From Leptobrachium leishanense (lineage: Eukaryota > Chordata > Amphibia > Anura > Megophryidae), in the NCBI GenBank assembly GCA_009667805.1, contig CM019067.1, positions 242,579,721-242,643,720 on the forward strand: DNA of 64,000 nt, written 5' to 3'. Within the stretch, counting starts at the first letter, position 1. Each line of letters opens with the position of its first letter. The translations under genes were made by a program, and so were the position numbers. Below, piece after piece: positions 21,640 to 33,095 of this stretch. The notes beneath the pieces were generated by a model. It made no database searches. It was not told the origin of the DNA and was given only the letters and a program-made list of their open reading frames with translations.

Positions 21640-22058
21640 AAAAAAAGCACTGTCAGGAACCAGTGTATGTTTTTTTAAAATATTTTAAAATTAATTTATG
21701 CAATAATATTCCCAATCTCTTTCTTACTGTAATACCCTATTAGGCAGACAGAGTTCACCATCTACTGCCCAAATGGGGTTACTACAGTTCACTGGTCCAT
21801 TCAATATCAACCGGGTGATATGTCCTTTAAAGTCATTCTCCAGCTGATTATAGAAAGTGTTTGCAGGTAGGGCATCATGCTCATGGTGCTAAAATGTTAG
21901 AAGCATGTTCTAGAGCTCAACTGCAAACAAAGTTTTTTGCAACAAACAAATTTTAAATGATATTTGTACTGCTCAGTTGCAGATCGAAATATCTCGATAT
22001 CGGGCACCTGAGGGTATCTTTGAAGACCTGAGAAATCTCAGTTTCAGGAGTGAAAGAG
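21640..22058. repeat. R1-family MITE copy 3
   Basis: Shares 'cactgtcaggaaccagtgta', 'ttcttactgtaatacc', 'caccatctactgcccaaatg' and the GAGATATC-type end with other R1 copies. Ends AGTGAAAGAG followed by TTAA at 22059-22062. The left limit is approximate. Confidence 0.6.
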
Positions 22059-22161
22059 TTAACATCCTTTTCATAATTTTTTTTCTCAAGCTAAAGTTAC
22101 AACATAAATATCTATTCATCTATGTTATCTTTATACCTTCTACACAACTAACACTTTAGGG

Positions 22162-22290
22162 CAGGGGTCAGCAACCTCTGTCCCCCCAGATGTTTTTGAA
22201 CTTCCCATGATGTAAAGTCAGCTCAAAGTGCCTAAGCATTATGGGAAATATAATTTCAAAACATCTGGGGGCCAAGGTTGCTGACCCAAG
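22162..22290. mobile_element. hAT-type foldback MITE, 129 bp, with 8-bp duplication
   Basis: CTTTAGGG stands on both sides (22154-22161 and 22291-22298). Ends CAGGGGTCAGCAACCT and GGTTGCTGACCC are inverted. Interior resembles the copies at 13714, 59552 and 61192. A very small non-autonomous hAT-type element. Confidence 0.8.
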
Positions 22291-22491
22291 CTTTAGGGGT
22301 TATCCATCTAATTTTTGTTGTTTAGGGTTGGTGCAATGATGATAAACTTCGGCGATCCAGAAAGGGAAATTCCAAAAACAGCAGGGGATGTTTCCTCAAG
22401 GAAATTTTGAATTTTCTTACCTGGATCACTGAAGTATATCATGGTTGCAAAAAAACGCTAATCAATGCCCTTTTACTGGATAACCCATTTT

Positions 22492-23212
22492 GGGCCCTAT
22501 TCCCTATCTAATGCTAAAATGGGGACAGTACCGGTGAAAACATGCACCGGTAGGTTTTCCCATAGCATCCCCATTGTAGCATTAGATTCTGGGGTAGGTG
22601 CTATGTCGCACCTTGACCCAGAATGCAGCGCTACCCTCAGTGACACTCGCAGTAGTGCTTCCGCACCGCCACGAGTATCACCTCCTGGACTCCATAGAAG
22701 TCCATGGAGGGTTGCATCTTCGGGCCACGAGCCCTGCGCAATCTTGCTCTTGTGAGATAATGCAAAGCCACTGGGAACTATTTGTTCCCGGCAACAAGTA
22801 ATGGCAGATCAGGCCACCATTCTCACTGCTGGATAAAAGATGAGTATCGGATTTTTTTGGATTTTTTTTTTAGGGGGTGCTAAATGATTTTGCAAAAGTG
22901 GAAGCAGTTAGCACGCGCTTTTAGGTATTAGTAAATATCTGGTTTGCGAATCCCTGCGGTAATTAGCGCTAGCACTTTGTAATACCTTACTTATCCTAAC
23001 GTTAATGATTAATTGTGTTCACCATGCTAAATATAGGATACGCAAAGTACAGTAAGGTCGTGGAAGCTAGCGCAATCACCAATTCGGTAATACATTTTTC
23101 ACAGGTTTTGAGTCAGGAATGTAATATAGGGGCATGTGTTAAAGTTACTTATCCTAGCGTTAATGCTTACCCATCCGAACGCTACTGTTAGCGTTCAATA
23201 TGGAATAGAGCC
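22492..23212. repeat. MITE family R3 (GGGCCCTATTCC), copy 1
   Basis: Begins GGGCCCTATTCCCTATCTAA and ends GCGTTCAATATGGAATAGAGCC, roughly inverted. Inside are short internal palindromes (ACCGGTGAAAACATGCACCGGT near 22530) and 'gcgctagcac'/'taacgttaatg' words. Related copies are at 38084-38300 (partial) and 58564-59298. Confidence 0.6.
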
Positions 23213-23422
23213 TTTTGTGTTTAATTGTGTTAAAAATATAGAACTATAATGTGGAACTATACAATTAAGCTTTGAAAAACCTATTATAGTGCCTTGTATA
23301 ATTATTTATTCCCATGGCTGTGTGCATGATATGCAAGACATTTTTTAATTGTGAGAGAAAAGTTAATGAAAGAAAGGAAGATATTTCTTGGTTGTATACA
23401 GTATAAACCCCATTTACATTAA

Positions 23423-24550
23423 CCCTTTCCATGCGGAGGACGCGCTGAGCGTGTCTTGCCGCATGGCCACTTCGCTGCGGAGGACGCGCTGAGCGCATCC
23501 TCCCTTTGCAGCGGCGATCGGCCGGGATTCCGGGCGATTGCGGCAGCCCCCCAGTGCGGGCTAACATCCTCGATGTCAGCCCAGCCTCCGGGACCCCGGC
23601 GTGCACGATAGATGTCATCGCGCCTGCGCGATGACGTCTATTTAAGGCACCCCCCCGCCATTGCGGGGAAGGTGCCTGAAGGGCCTCTCCCCATCCATGC
23701 GGGCCATCGAGTAAAGACAGGTACCGCTTGGAAGGGCACAGCCTGCCTTTCCAAGCGGCGGCTGTTTTTAACCCCTAGGGGGCTGGATCGCAATATGGCG
23801 CTAACATGCGCCGTATCGCAGTCCCCTCCCGGAACTGGCCGACATCTTGGATGTCGGCCAAGCTTCCGGGATATCCCCCTAATGACTGGCGTCATCGTGC
23901 ATAGCGCGATGGCGCCAGTTTTGCAATTCACCCCTATCTCCACCTATGGTGGAGATAGGGGTTCCAATGAACCCCCTATCTCCCGATCCGTGACAGCTAG
24001 GGGTTAATGTTTGATATCATTGGAACGGCCAGAGCGTGGCCTTTCCTATGATATCAAACATGACCATGTACAAATGGTCTTTTTTTTGTTTTATTAGTGC
24101 AGCAATATTGTTCCCATTTCAATTATAATGTGAACAATGATGCTGCACTAACGATTTTTTCTATGGGTGGGCGTTTGCTAAAAAAACACGTAATTTTCCC
24201 CCAAAAAAGTAACAATTCCCCGTTTCTAATTTTTTTAACAAGTGCCACCCATAGAAAATATAACCGCAAACGCTCGCATGTTAAAATGTGAAAAAAAAAC
24301 ACTTTACACGTTGTAAATTATTGAAAATTAAAATTTTATTGCATTTTTTGTTATAATATACAGACAGGACATAATGTATACATATAATAATGATATATTA
24401 TGAATCTGCCGAGTCTCCCGGAAAGAATGATATATAATATGTCTGGGTTGTATAATAAAATGTGACTTCAAATCGCATTTAAACATGATGAGCAAAACCA
24501 GTAAAAATGAGCTCAGCACAGAGGTGTGAAAAGGCTCAGCAGCGAAAGGG
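23423..24550. mobile_element. piggyBac-like non-autonomous element, 1.13 kb (copy C)
   Basis: TTAA at 23419-23422 and 24551-24554. Ends CCCTTTCCATGCGG and CAGCAGCGAAAGGG are inverted. The left third (23430-23930) is GC- and CpG-rich with inverted segments (GGACGCGCTGAGCG twice). The hairpin 23951-23983 (GGAGATAGGGG...CCCCCTATCTCC) is shared with the copies at 5920-6636 and 8725-9417. The right part, inverted relative to copy B, holds the block with 'gaacaatgatgctgcactaa'. No transposase. The 131-codon frame 23612-24007 has no recognised domain. Confidence 0.8.
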
Positions 24551-24554
24551 TTAA

Positions 24555-25860
24555 AATGTCTAGTAAAGCTTTGGAGTTCTTTGCATCTGAGATGGGAGAA
24601 AGATTTCGCTAGAGCAGGATTGGGTGTCTATGGTAAGTTCTTAAAACAATTGGAGAAGACCCTATCTTTCTGGCCGGGATAAAAGTCATTCTCCTCTTCT
24701 CCATTTGCACCAGTCCTGGAGATTAGTATCTGTTTCTGTCTCTTCAGGATTCATAACGGCCACACCATGTTGAATCTTCTTGTGTGCGAAAGATAACCGA
24801 GATACCCAGTTTGTGTAAAAAGCTCCAATCGTAAGAAGCTCCTGAAGCGGAAGAGGAGGAGCAGCCCAGTGCCGAGCAGAAAAGATGAATATTTACATTC
24901 ATATTAAAAAATAATTGTACAGCTATTGTCAGCAAACCTCGTGAGACCTGAGCGTGGACCAACAGTTGGGCAGGCCACCAGTGCTGTTGCTTCTTCTCAG
25001 GACCCTCATAATCCTTGGGTTTGCTAACTTTTAGTATACAAAATAATCCATACTTGAATCCCTTGCTCACGGTGCCTAGAGGGGTGTTAGCTATATGCTC
25101 CTGATGAGGCCTAACAGGTCCAAAAGAATTGTCGGGTTGCTGCATCTCTATGGCTAACTTGGCATTTAGTATTGGCCACCCTTCTAATGGCACCATATGC
25201 AAATCAGTCTGCTATCACCCAGAAAGGGTGACATTTCAGCTCTGACAAGCCTTTCTGGGTGATAGCAGATTGATTTGCATACAGTTCAGTTTCCTCTGTA
25301 ATGGCACCATCAAACTAAAATCTTGTGAGACCTGAGTGGGGACCCTCCATAGGGCAGGCCACTTATGCTGCTGCTCGTTCTTAGGACCCTCACAAACCTT
25401 GTAATCTTGCCCGTATACAGGGCCTTCATATATTTTTCCTCACTTTTATTATTATTAATAAATTATTTACATATTTAATAATGCTATTTTTTTATGTTTT
25501 TTAAAAGAAGGAGATTGTACATCTTACATGCTACAGGACTTCACCCATAAACAAGGAAGAATTTCCGGAAATCCACAGGTTTTGTTTTAGAAATGGCCCC
25601 TAGTGGCCAATTTAAAATCAATCATCAGCCAACATTTTCTATGAAACATGCATGTGGGACCATCGCACCTCATCTCATAACTAATGGTGAGTGCAACAGC
25701 TCACACATTTATGGAAATGTGTTAAAAGGTAATTACCCTCATCTTTGAACTGTTCTGACATGTCTATAACTGGCGTCTTTACAGATAAATTCCATGTGAA
25801 TAGTATTTCTTCAGTCTGAAATAAAATGTGATTTAAAGCAAAATCAAGTACAGATATCCT
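24555..25860. other. repeat-derived region; no gene supported
   Basis: A ~90-base segment with GTGAGACCTGAG and GGGCAGGCCAC occurs at about 24938-25015, again at about 25320-25405, and at 38310-38395. Between the first two lies a decayed hammerhead-like string (25101-25133) and a long hairpin (25200-25278). The 152-codon frame 25202-24744 (minus) spans these repeats and shows no domain. Confidence 0.45.
25200..25278. repeat. long hairpin, ~29-bp stem
   Basis: GTCTGCTATCACCCAGAAAGG (from 25206, shown in part) pairs with the segment ending near 25275, leaving a loop of about 23 bases. Only one or two mismatches. It could be a miniature foldback element; a small-RNA precursor is a weaker possibility. 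Confidence 0.6.
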
Positions 25861-26167
25861 GGAAACAAATTGTTAGATACAAGCCAAGCTCTCAGCTTTC
25901 TGAGCATAAAAAAAATAATAGTATTCATTCTTTATGAGACGAGCGTGAGAAAGTTATACTTTAATGATGCTTTTATAGGTGCAATTCCTGAGATTACATC
26001 AACTAAATACACAATATATATCACAGGCACTATGACTTCTTTAGTGACGGGGAAGTCTAAATACAGGTACAAAAGTGAAAGTAACAAGGAAATACTAGGA
26101 TCGCATGACTAACCAAAACTTTGAAACAGCTGTGCCACAAAATATACTGTATATGCCAAATGGCTCT
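25861..26167. other. no recognisable feature
   Basis: AT-rich. The 80-codon frame 25870-26112 lacks any motif I recognise. Confidence 0.4.
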
Positions 26168-26343
26168 TTAATAACCCTTTCGCTGCGGAGGATGTGTGGG
26201 GGATGTCCTCGGGTCCGCACACTGTGCGCGGAGGATGTCCCCCACACGTTATGGAATCTCCACAGCAAAAGGGGAGACCCCATGCGCCAGGGATGGAGTC
26301 CTTTTATACCCCCTACCGGCACACTGACATCATTGTGACGAGT

Positions 26344-27474
26344 ACCAAAAGAGTGTGAAAATGTATCCCCAGGAGGTATAAAAAACTGCAGTTCACAGCA
26401 CTCTCCACCAACGTGCTAGAGTATAGACATATAAGGAAAATAGAACATGCAGTACAATACAACCTTATAGATGGTCAGGTACTTTTGATGATACAGGATC
26501 TTCAAGGAAGTGTATAAACTCTAAAATAAGAGCATACACGAAACATAGCATAATACTGCCAGATATTTAATAAAACATAAAACCACAAAAAGAAGCCACT
26601 CACAAAATTAGTGACACACAATGAATAAAAGTGTGCATAAGCGCATATTAAGCCGATTCGTTTGAATAGTCACCACAGCCGGAAAGGCGTTGTCCTTAAA
26701 GTGTAGTCTCTGCGGGAGAGCCTGGCCAGGATACCACTCCGTGCTGAGAAGTCCAACTATCAGGTGGAACCAAAGTCCTTCAGACCAACCAAATAGGGGA
26801 ACCAAAGACCTGGACCCATCCAAAATGAATAGTGGACGATCCGACTCGCGGACGAAGGTGAATGATGGACGATCCGGCGGGCGAACAAACAAAATGGCGG
26901 AAACAAGCAAGTCAGTTCGACGCGTTTCGTCCTCTGACTTATTCATGAACTGACTTGTCCGTCCGAATCTTCTCTCTTTTAAAGTCCACATTTCTTTAAT
27001 TACAACCTAAAATGCATTCATGTGTGGATACCGGAAACGGTGAAATCTCTCGAAATGCCCCCGAACGAGCGCATCGGAAGTGACACCGCCTTACACCAGA
27101 ATCCATTATGGTTAAGGGCATAATTATCCCAAACCTTATGGAGAGTGTGGGCGAGATACATAAGGCAAAAATGAACCTAAAACCATTGAAAACATGATAT
27201 TACTAACATAGATCCAGAGATGACAATGGAAGAACCTATGGAGACAAAAATTAAAAACGTGCATGTATGCTGATATCGTATATACATAAAATTCCCCATG
27301 AAGGGGATATAGCTAAAATTATAATAATATTGGTAATTATTAATAATATTTTATATAAAACCAATAATACGTTCCAGAAAAGCACCAGAAAAATAGCAGA
27401 AAGAACTAAGAATACAAAAACCACAACTAAATCCCAAAAAGCTCTACAGGAAAACAGTAAAAATAGGGCCATAT
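26344..27474 (-). repeat. PLE pseudo-LTR/3' region, inverted copy
   Basis: Reverse complement of 36501-37568, extended about 90 bases beyond the forward copy's outer end. Contains the hammerhead-like motif at 26910-26955. Confidence 0.8.
26910..26955 (-). ncRNA. degenerate hammerhead-like motif in pseudo-LTR
   Basis: Same as 32431-32476 and 37042-37087: a 9-bp stem I (AGTCAGTTC/GAACTGACT), stem II GTC/GAC with AGAG loop, GAAA and CGCGTC. The core reads ATGAATA where CUGANGA is expected, so it is probably inactive. Confidence 0.4.
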
Positions 27475-29930
27475 TTTAAACGATTGGAGCTCTAAATCAA
27501 TATTAAGGCCTGGCGGTTTCAAAGTGTCCATATAAAATATCCACTTTGTTTCCGCTAAAGAAAGGGCCTTAGCAACATCACCACCCCTCCAGTTTTGTTT
27601 AACCTTTTCAATACCCAACCAGACAAAAGTAGAAAAACTGAAACTAGAGCACTTACAACAGTGTCTAGGTACACTATACTTATCGCTACGCTTTCTAATA
27701 TTGTAAAGATGCTCATAAATGCGTTCTTTTAGTTTTCTTTTTGTTTTCCCAATATATTGGGCCCCACAACCACATTGAAGTAAGTAAACTACATTGGTGG
27801 TATTGCAATTAATAAATTCTTTAATGTGATATTCCTTTCCTGTTCTCGTGCTTTTGAATGAAACCACTTTCGTTTTAAGCTCTCTGCACATCGAGCAAGT
27901 TCTACACTTAAAGAAACCTTTTGGCTTATCAAGCAGGGGGTGAATTATATTGTCCCTACTTTCATTTTTATTTTGATTAGAAGGTAAGGCACTTGGGGCC
28001 AATGTATTTTTAACTGTATTTGCTCTTCTATAGATGACACGAGGAAAGGCCGGTAGGTGTTTAGACAAAGTTGGATCGTTTTGAATAATGGGCCAACATT
28101 TAGAAAGGGCTAACTCTATATCTCTACTTCTACCGTTAAATTTGGTGAAGAAAGCAAGATCCCACTTAGTGGGATCTTTTAACTTTCCCAAATTTCTTTG
28201 AAAGAAAGTTGATCTATCTAGATCTACAATATCCTTCAAGCTTTTATCCACTAGAGGTTTAGGGTATTGTTTAAGAAGAAATTTTTCCGAAAGCTCTCTA
28301 CTTTGGGTAATGAAATCTTGCATTTCCGTGCAGTTACGTCGAATGCATCCAAATTGATTTTTAGGTATATTTTGAAGCCACTTTTTGTGGTGGCAACTAT
28401 TGTAATTTATATACGAATTCTTATCAGTGGGTTTGAAAAAAGTCCTAGCGCAAATTTTTTTATCCTTAATAAAAATATTCAAATTCAGAAGGTTTAGGGT
28501 CTCATTACCCACCTCCATGGTGAATCTAAGGTCAAAAGTATTAGTATTTACAAAATCAAAAAAACCCTAAGGTCATCCCTGTTACCATCCCAAATCAGTA
28601 AGACGTCATCAATATAGCGTCGCCAGAGTGCCAAGTTTGCCCTATATGGATTGTTGTCCCAAATGGCCTGCTGCTCCCAATGGGCAACAAAGATGTTAGC
28701 GTATCCCAGGGCAAACTTGGCACCCATGGCTGTTCCTGTCTTCTGGATATAAAATTTATTCTGAAACCCAAAAAAATTATGAGTAAGACAAAAACGTATA
28801 GCCTCACCCAAAAACACCCTCTGTTCACTCTCAATGATAGGGTCCTCCTCTATTCTTTTATCTATAGCCAACAGGCCTTTCTCGTGTTGTATAACTGTGT
28901 ATAGAGATGTCACATCCATACTCACTAAAATATAAGTCTCTTTCCACTCTAGACTTTGAAGAATCTCCATAAGATGTCCTGAGTCTTTAATATAAGACGG
29001 AGCCAATGGAACATATTTTTGTAAAAAGCTATCAATATATTCTGATAGATTGGCTGTCAGAGACCCAATTCCGCTAATTATAGGACGACCCGGGGGGATA
29101 CTACGGATTTATGGATTTTTGGATTATGATAAAATATGGCCAATCTTGGGAATGGGGTATATAGAAAGTTAAACTCATCCTTAGTCAGTATGCCTTGAGA
29201 CAAACCTCCATTGAGCAATTTTCCCATCTGTTCCAGAAATTCTTTGGTGGGATTGTGTTTAAGTAATTGGTATGTCACTTCGTCTGACAAGATTCTCTCA
29301 GCTTCTTTTAGGTAGTCTATCTTATCTTGAATTACCACCCCCCTCCCTTGTCGGCTTGCCTAAACACCAGGTCATGTTTGGCTTGAAGTCCATTTAGAGC
29401 CTCCCTCTCCTTCCTGTCTAAATTAAACTGAATTCGTTTTTTATTTTGGTTCTTTTTTATATTGATCTTTCTAAATTCTTCTTCTAACATATCCCCAAAG
29501 ACCTTTATGTTATTGGTCTTCTCCCAAATCGGGTAGAAACTAGACTTACATTTGAATTTGGTGTGGAAAAATTCATTTTGTTGTGTATCAGTCTCAGTTA
29601 AAGAGGGCATATCAATTGACGTCATTAAATTCGTCGATTCTTCTTTTTTATAAAAAAAAAATTAATTGCCAATTTCCTCAAAAATCTTTGTAGATCTAAG
29701 AAGAGAGTGAACTCATTAGGTACCTTGGTGGGGGCAAATTTTAGACCCTTATTTAATAGAGATATTTCTGATCTGTTTAAATTTACATGAGACAAGTTAA
29801 AAATACCCAGTTGGAGTTCCCTTTCTTTAGAGGTAGGGTCTTGATTAGGTTCAGTTAGTTGTCCTGCCTTCTTCTCTTGAATGGGGAGAACATTTCCCGT
29901 AAGGGGGAGTATCTGTTTCGGTCTTGCCAA
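27427..29930 (-). pseudogene. PLE reverse transcriptase/GIY-YIG ORF, inverted copy, broken
   Basis: Minus-strand pieces in order: 29930-29625, 29625-29332, 29338-29078, 29006-28548 and 28518-27427. Together they cover the same protein as 34036-36500: the ADKGGG motif, PKIHKS, YIDDVLLIWDG, the Cys-rich linker (KCRTCSMC) and the GIY-YIG endonuclease (VVYLLQCG ... YIGKTKRKLKERIYEH). Frameshifts and stops separate the pieces, one at a C/G run near 29085-29095. The last piece (363 codons) runs intact from the end of the polymerase through the endonuclease, unlike the forward copy, which has a 4-base insertion there. Confidence 0.85.
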
Positions 29931-30701
29931 AAACCCCTTTTTGAGGTGCTTTTGGGGGTCCTTGGCCTAAAAAACCTTTCTTCATTTGCTCTGAAGTTTT
30001 GTCTCTATGCTGACTATATCTATTTTCTGGATTTTGGTTCTGACCATTCCATTGTCTTCTTTCATTTCTATAAGGGTGTGTTTTCCCACCATACCCAGCC
30101 TGTAGGTGAGAATTATATTGATGCTGGTCTTGTTCATTTGGGTCCCATTTATTGGAAGTGTGGATTTCTTTTTTTGTTTTTAAAGTTTTTGATTGCCAGA
30201 TGTTTTTTCTATCATTATGAATATTCATATTGTTTATTTTAGAGGGGCGGGGGTTAGTATAATCTCTATTTTCTATTCTGGGATCCCTTTTACGTGAACG
30301 TGACCTTGGGTAACCTCTGTTTAAATTAACCAGGAAAGGTTTACCGTAAGTGTAGTCTATTTTATCTCTAGACATTTTTTTCTTCTTATTTTCTACTATT
30401 GTCTCATCTAGTTTCTCAATCTTTATTTGTAATTCTACATTCTTTTCTTGTATAATCTCATCCTCAAAATTCTTATCGATATCCTCTTCTAAAATCTTTG
30501 TTTCAATTTCTATACTTTTCATGGTGTCGTTATGGAAATTAATCAAAAGCTCCATTAAATGGAATGAACACTCCTCCAGGATGTCAGACCATTTACCCAT
30601 AAATTCTTTGTTGTCAAGTCCAAAGGCTGGTGTTTTTTGAATCCTCAAACCTCTAGGGACAATGCGTGTTTTTAGATATTGTTCTAAAAAAACTATTTCC
30701 T
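29851..30701 (-). pseudogene. PLE ORF1-like region, inverted copy, 5'-truncated
   Basis: 265 open codons (30648-29851), homologous to 33310-34114 of the forward copy. The first ~75 residues are missing because the copy stops at 30701. A predicted coiled-coil segment rich in Glu/Lys/Ile, an Arg/Ser-rich patch (RSRSRKRDPR), then a Gln/Asn/His-rich tail. It overlaps the next frame by about 80 bases. Its reading frame runs straight through the point where the forward copy stops at 33731. Function unknown; probably the N-terminal extension or first ORF of the PLE. Confidence 0.7.
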
Positions 30702-31347
30702 AATGGCCCTATTTTTACTGTTTTCCTGTAGAGCTTTTTGGGATTTAGTTAGTTTTTTCTTCGGTTGTGGTTTTTGTATTCTTAGTTCTTTCTGCTATTT
30801 TTCTGGTGCTTTTCTGGAACGTATTATTGGTTTTATATAAAATATTATTAATAATTACCAATATTATTATAATTTTAGCTATATCCCCTTCATGGGGAAT
30901 TTTATGTATATACGATATCAGCATACATGCACGTTTTTAATTTTTGTCTCCATAGGTTCTTCCATTGTCATCTCTGGATCTATGTTAGTAATATCATGTT
31001 TTCAATGGTTTTAGGTTCATTTTTGCCTTATGTATCTCGCCCACACTCTCCATAAGGTTTGGGATAATTATGCCCTTAACCATAATGGAATCTGGTGTAA
31101 GGCGGTGTCACTTCCGATGCGCCCTTTCGGCCGCATTTTCGATGCGCTCGTTCGGGGGCATTTCGGGAGATTTCACCGTTTCCGGTATCCACACATGAAT
31201 GCATTTTAGGTTGTAATTAAAGAAATGTGGACTTTGGAGGATTCTTGGGGATCTTGCTTTCGGGCATTCGGGAGTTTCACCGTTTCGGTATCACTGAATG
31301 CATTTTAGGTTGTAATTAAAAAATGTGGACTTTAAAAGAGAGAAGAT
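30702..31347 (+). repeat. PLE pseudo-LTR fragment and scrambled repeat at the inversion junction
   Basis: 30702-31240 repeats 36501-37015 (TAATGGCCCTATTTTTACTG to AATGTGGACTTT), with a small insertion near 30750. 31241-31347 repeats part of the same end with deletions, ending AGAGAGAAGATTC. The joint with the inverted copy is at 30701/30702. Confidence 0.75.
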
Positions 31348-31937
31348 TCTAATAAGTGGGATCTTGCTTCTTCACCAAATTTAACGGTAGAAGTAGAGAT
31401 ATAGAGTTAGCCCTTTCTAAATGTTGGCCCATTCTTCAACGATCCAACTTTGTCTAAACACCTACGGCCTTTCCTCGTGTCATCTATAGAAGAGCTACAG
31501 TTAATACATTGGCCCAAGTGTTACTTCTTCTCATGAGTAGGGACATATATTCACCTGCTTGATGCCAAAGGTTTCTTTAAGTGTAGATTGCTCGATGTGC
31601 AGGAGCTTGGTGGTTTACAGCGAGAACAGGAAAGGTATCTTGGAATTTATTAATTGCAATACCACAATGTGTTTACTTACTTCAATGTGGTTGTGGGGCC
31701 AATATATTGGGAAAACAAAAAGAAAATATTTTGTCTTTATTTGGTGCGATGTATGTGTACTAGACAGTTGTAAGTGCTCTAGTTCAGTTTTTCTACTTTT
31801 GTCTGGTTGGGTATTGGGTTTTAACAAACTGGAGGGGTGGTGATGTTGCTAAGGCCCTTTCTTTAGCGAAACAAAGTGGATATTTTTATGGACACTTTGC
31901 CGCCAGGCCTTAATATTGATTTAGAGCTCCAATCGTT
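31348..31937 (+). pseudogene. decayed fragment of the PLE ORF 3' end (GIY-YIG region)
   Basis: Aligns to 35795-36500 but is about 110 bases shorter because of many 1-8 base deletions. The endonuclease signature survives in broken frames (CLLTSMWLWGQYIGKTKRK around 31670-31730). Not translatable as a whole. The lost words are often A-containing. Confidence 0.75.
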
Positions 31938-33095
31938 TAAATTGGCCTATTTTTACTGTTTTCCTGTAGAGCTTTTTGGGATTTAGTTGTGGTTTTTGTA
32001 TTCTTAGTTCTTTCTGCTATTTTTCTGGTGCTTTTCTGGAACGTATTATTGGTTTTAAAAAATATTATTATAATTACCAATTTTTATTTTAGCTATATCC
32101 CCTTCATGGGGAATTTTATGTATATACGATATGCATACATGCACGTTTTTTTTTTGTCTCCATAGGTTCTTCCATTGTCATCTCTGGATCTATGTTAGTA
32201 ATATGTTTTCAATGGTTTTAGGTTCATTTTTGCCTTATGTATCTCGCCCTCTCCATGGTTTGGGTTTATGCCCTTAACCATAATGGATTCTGGTGTAAGG
32301 CGGTGTCTTCCGATGCGCTCGTTCGGGGCATTTCGAGAGATTTCACCGTTTCCGGTATCCACACATGAATGCATTTTAGGTTGTAATTAAAGAAATGTGG
32401 ACTTTAAAAGAGAGAAGATTCGGACGGACAAGTCAGTTCATGAATAAGTCAGAGGACGAAACGCGTCGAACTGACTTGCTTGTTTCCGCCATTTTGTTTG
32501 TTCGCCCGCCGGATCGTCCATCATTCACCTTCGTCCGCGAGTCGGATCGTCCACTATTCATTTTGGATGGGTCCAGGTCTTTGGTTCCCCTATTTGGTTG
32601 GTCTGAAGGACTTTGGTTCCACCTGATAGTTGGACTTCTCAGCACGGAGTGGTATCCTGGCCAGGCTCTCCCGCAGAGACTACACTTTAAGGACAACGCC
32701 TTTCCGGCTGTGGTGACTATTCAAACGAATCGGCTTAATATGCGCTTATGCACACTTTTATTCATTGTGTGTCACTAATTTTGTGAGTGGCTTCTTTTTG
32801 TGGTTTTATGTTTTATTAAATATCTGGCAGTATTATGCTATGTTTCGTGTATGCTCTTATTTTAGAGTTTATAGACTTCCTTGAAGATCCTGTATCATCA
32901 AAAGTACCTGACCATCTATAAGGTTGTATTGTACTGCATGTTCTATTTTCCTTATATGTCTATACTCTAGCACGTTGGTGGAGAGTGCTGTGAACTGCAG
33001 TTTTTTATACCTCCTGGGGATACATTTTCACACTCTTTTGGTATTGTTGATACTTTTTTCTCCGCTGTGGAGTGTATTTCCCTTTTGATCCTACC
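31938..33095 (+). repeat. PLE pseudo-LTR upstream of the forward ORF
   Basis: Matches 36501-37568 and continues past it into the 5' leader, ending at the ORF1 ATG. The first ~400 bases carry many short deletions against the 36.5-kb copy; from about 32330 on the match is nearly perfect. Contains the hammerhead-like motif (32431-32476). The 127-codon frame 32395-32778 is repeated in both other pseudo-LTRs and may be fortuitous. Confidence 0.8.
32431..32476 (+). ncRNA. degenerate hammerhead-like motif in pseudo-LTR
   Basis: Stem I AGTCAGTTC/GAACTGACT, core ATGAATA(A), stem II GTC-AGAG-GAC, GAAA, CGCGTC. Two core bases (C3 to A, G8 to T) differ from the hammerhead consensus. Confidence 0.4.

Noticed and set aside
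25101..25133. CTGATGAGGCCT...AGGTCC string as a hammerhead ribozyme
   Set aside because: The first half fits, but GAAA is replaced by CAAAA and the flanks cannot form stem I. At most a decayed relative.
24744..25202. 152-codon minus-strand frame
   Set aside because: It runs through a dispersed repeat unit and has no domain. Composition and context fit a chance frame.
32395..32778. 127-codon frame repeated in all three pseudo-LTRs
   Set aside because: Conserved only because the pseudo-LTR copies are recent. It overlaps the hammerhead-like motif and is open on both strands. No domain seen.
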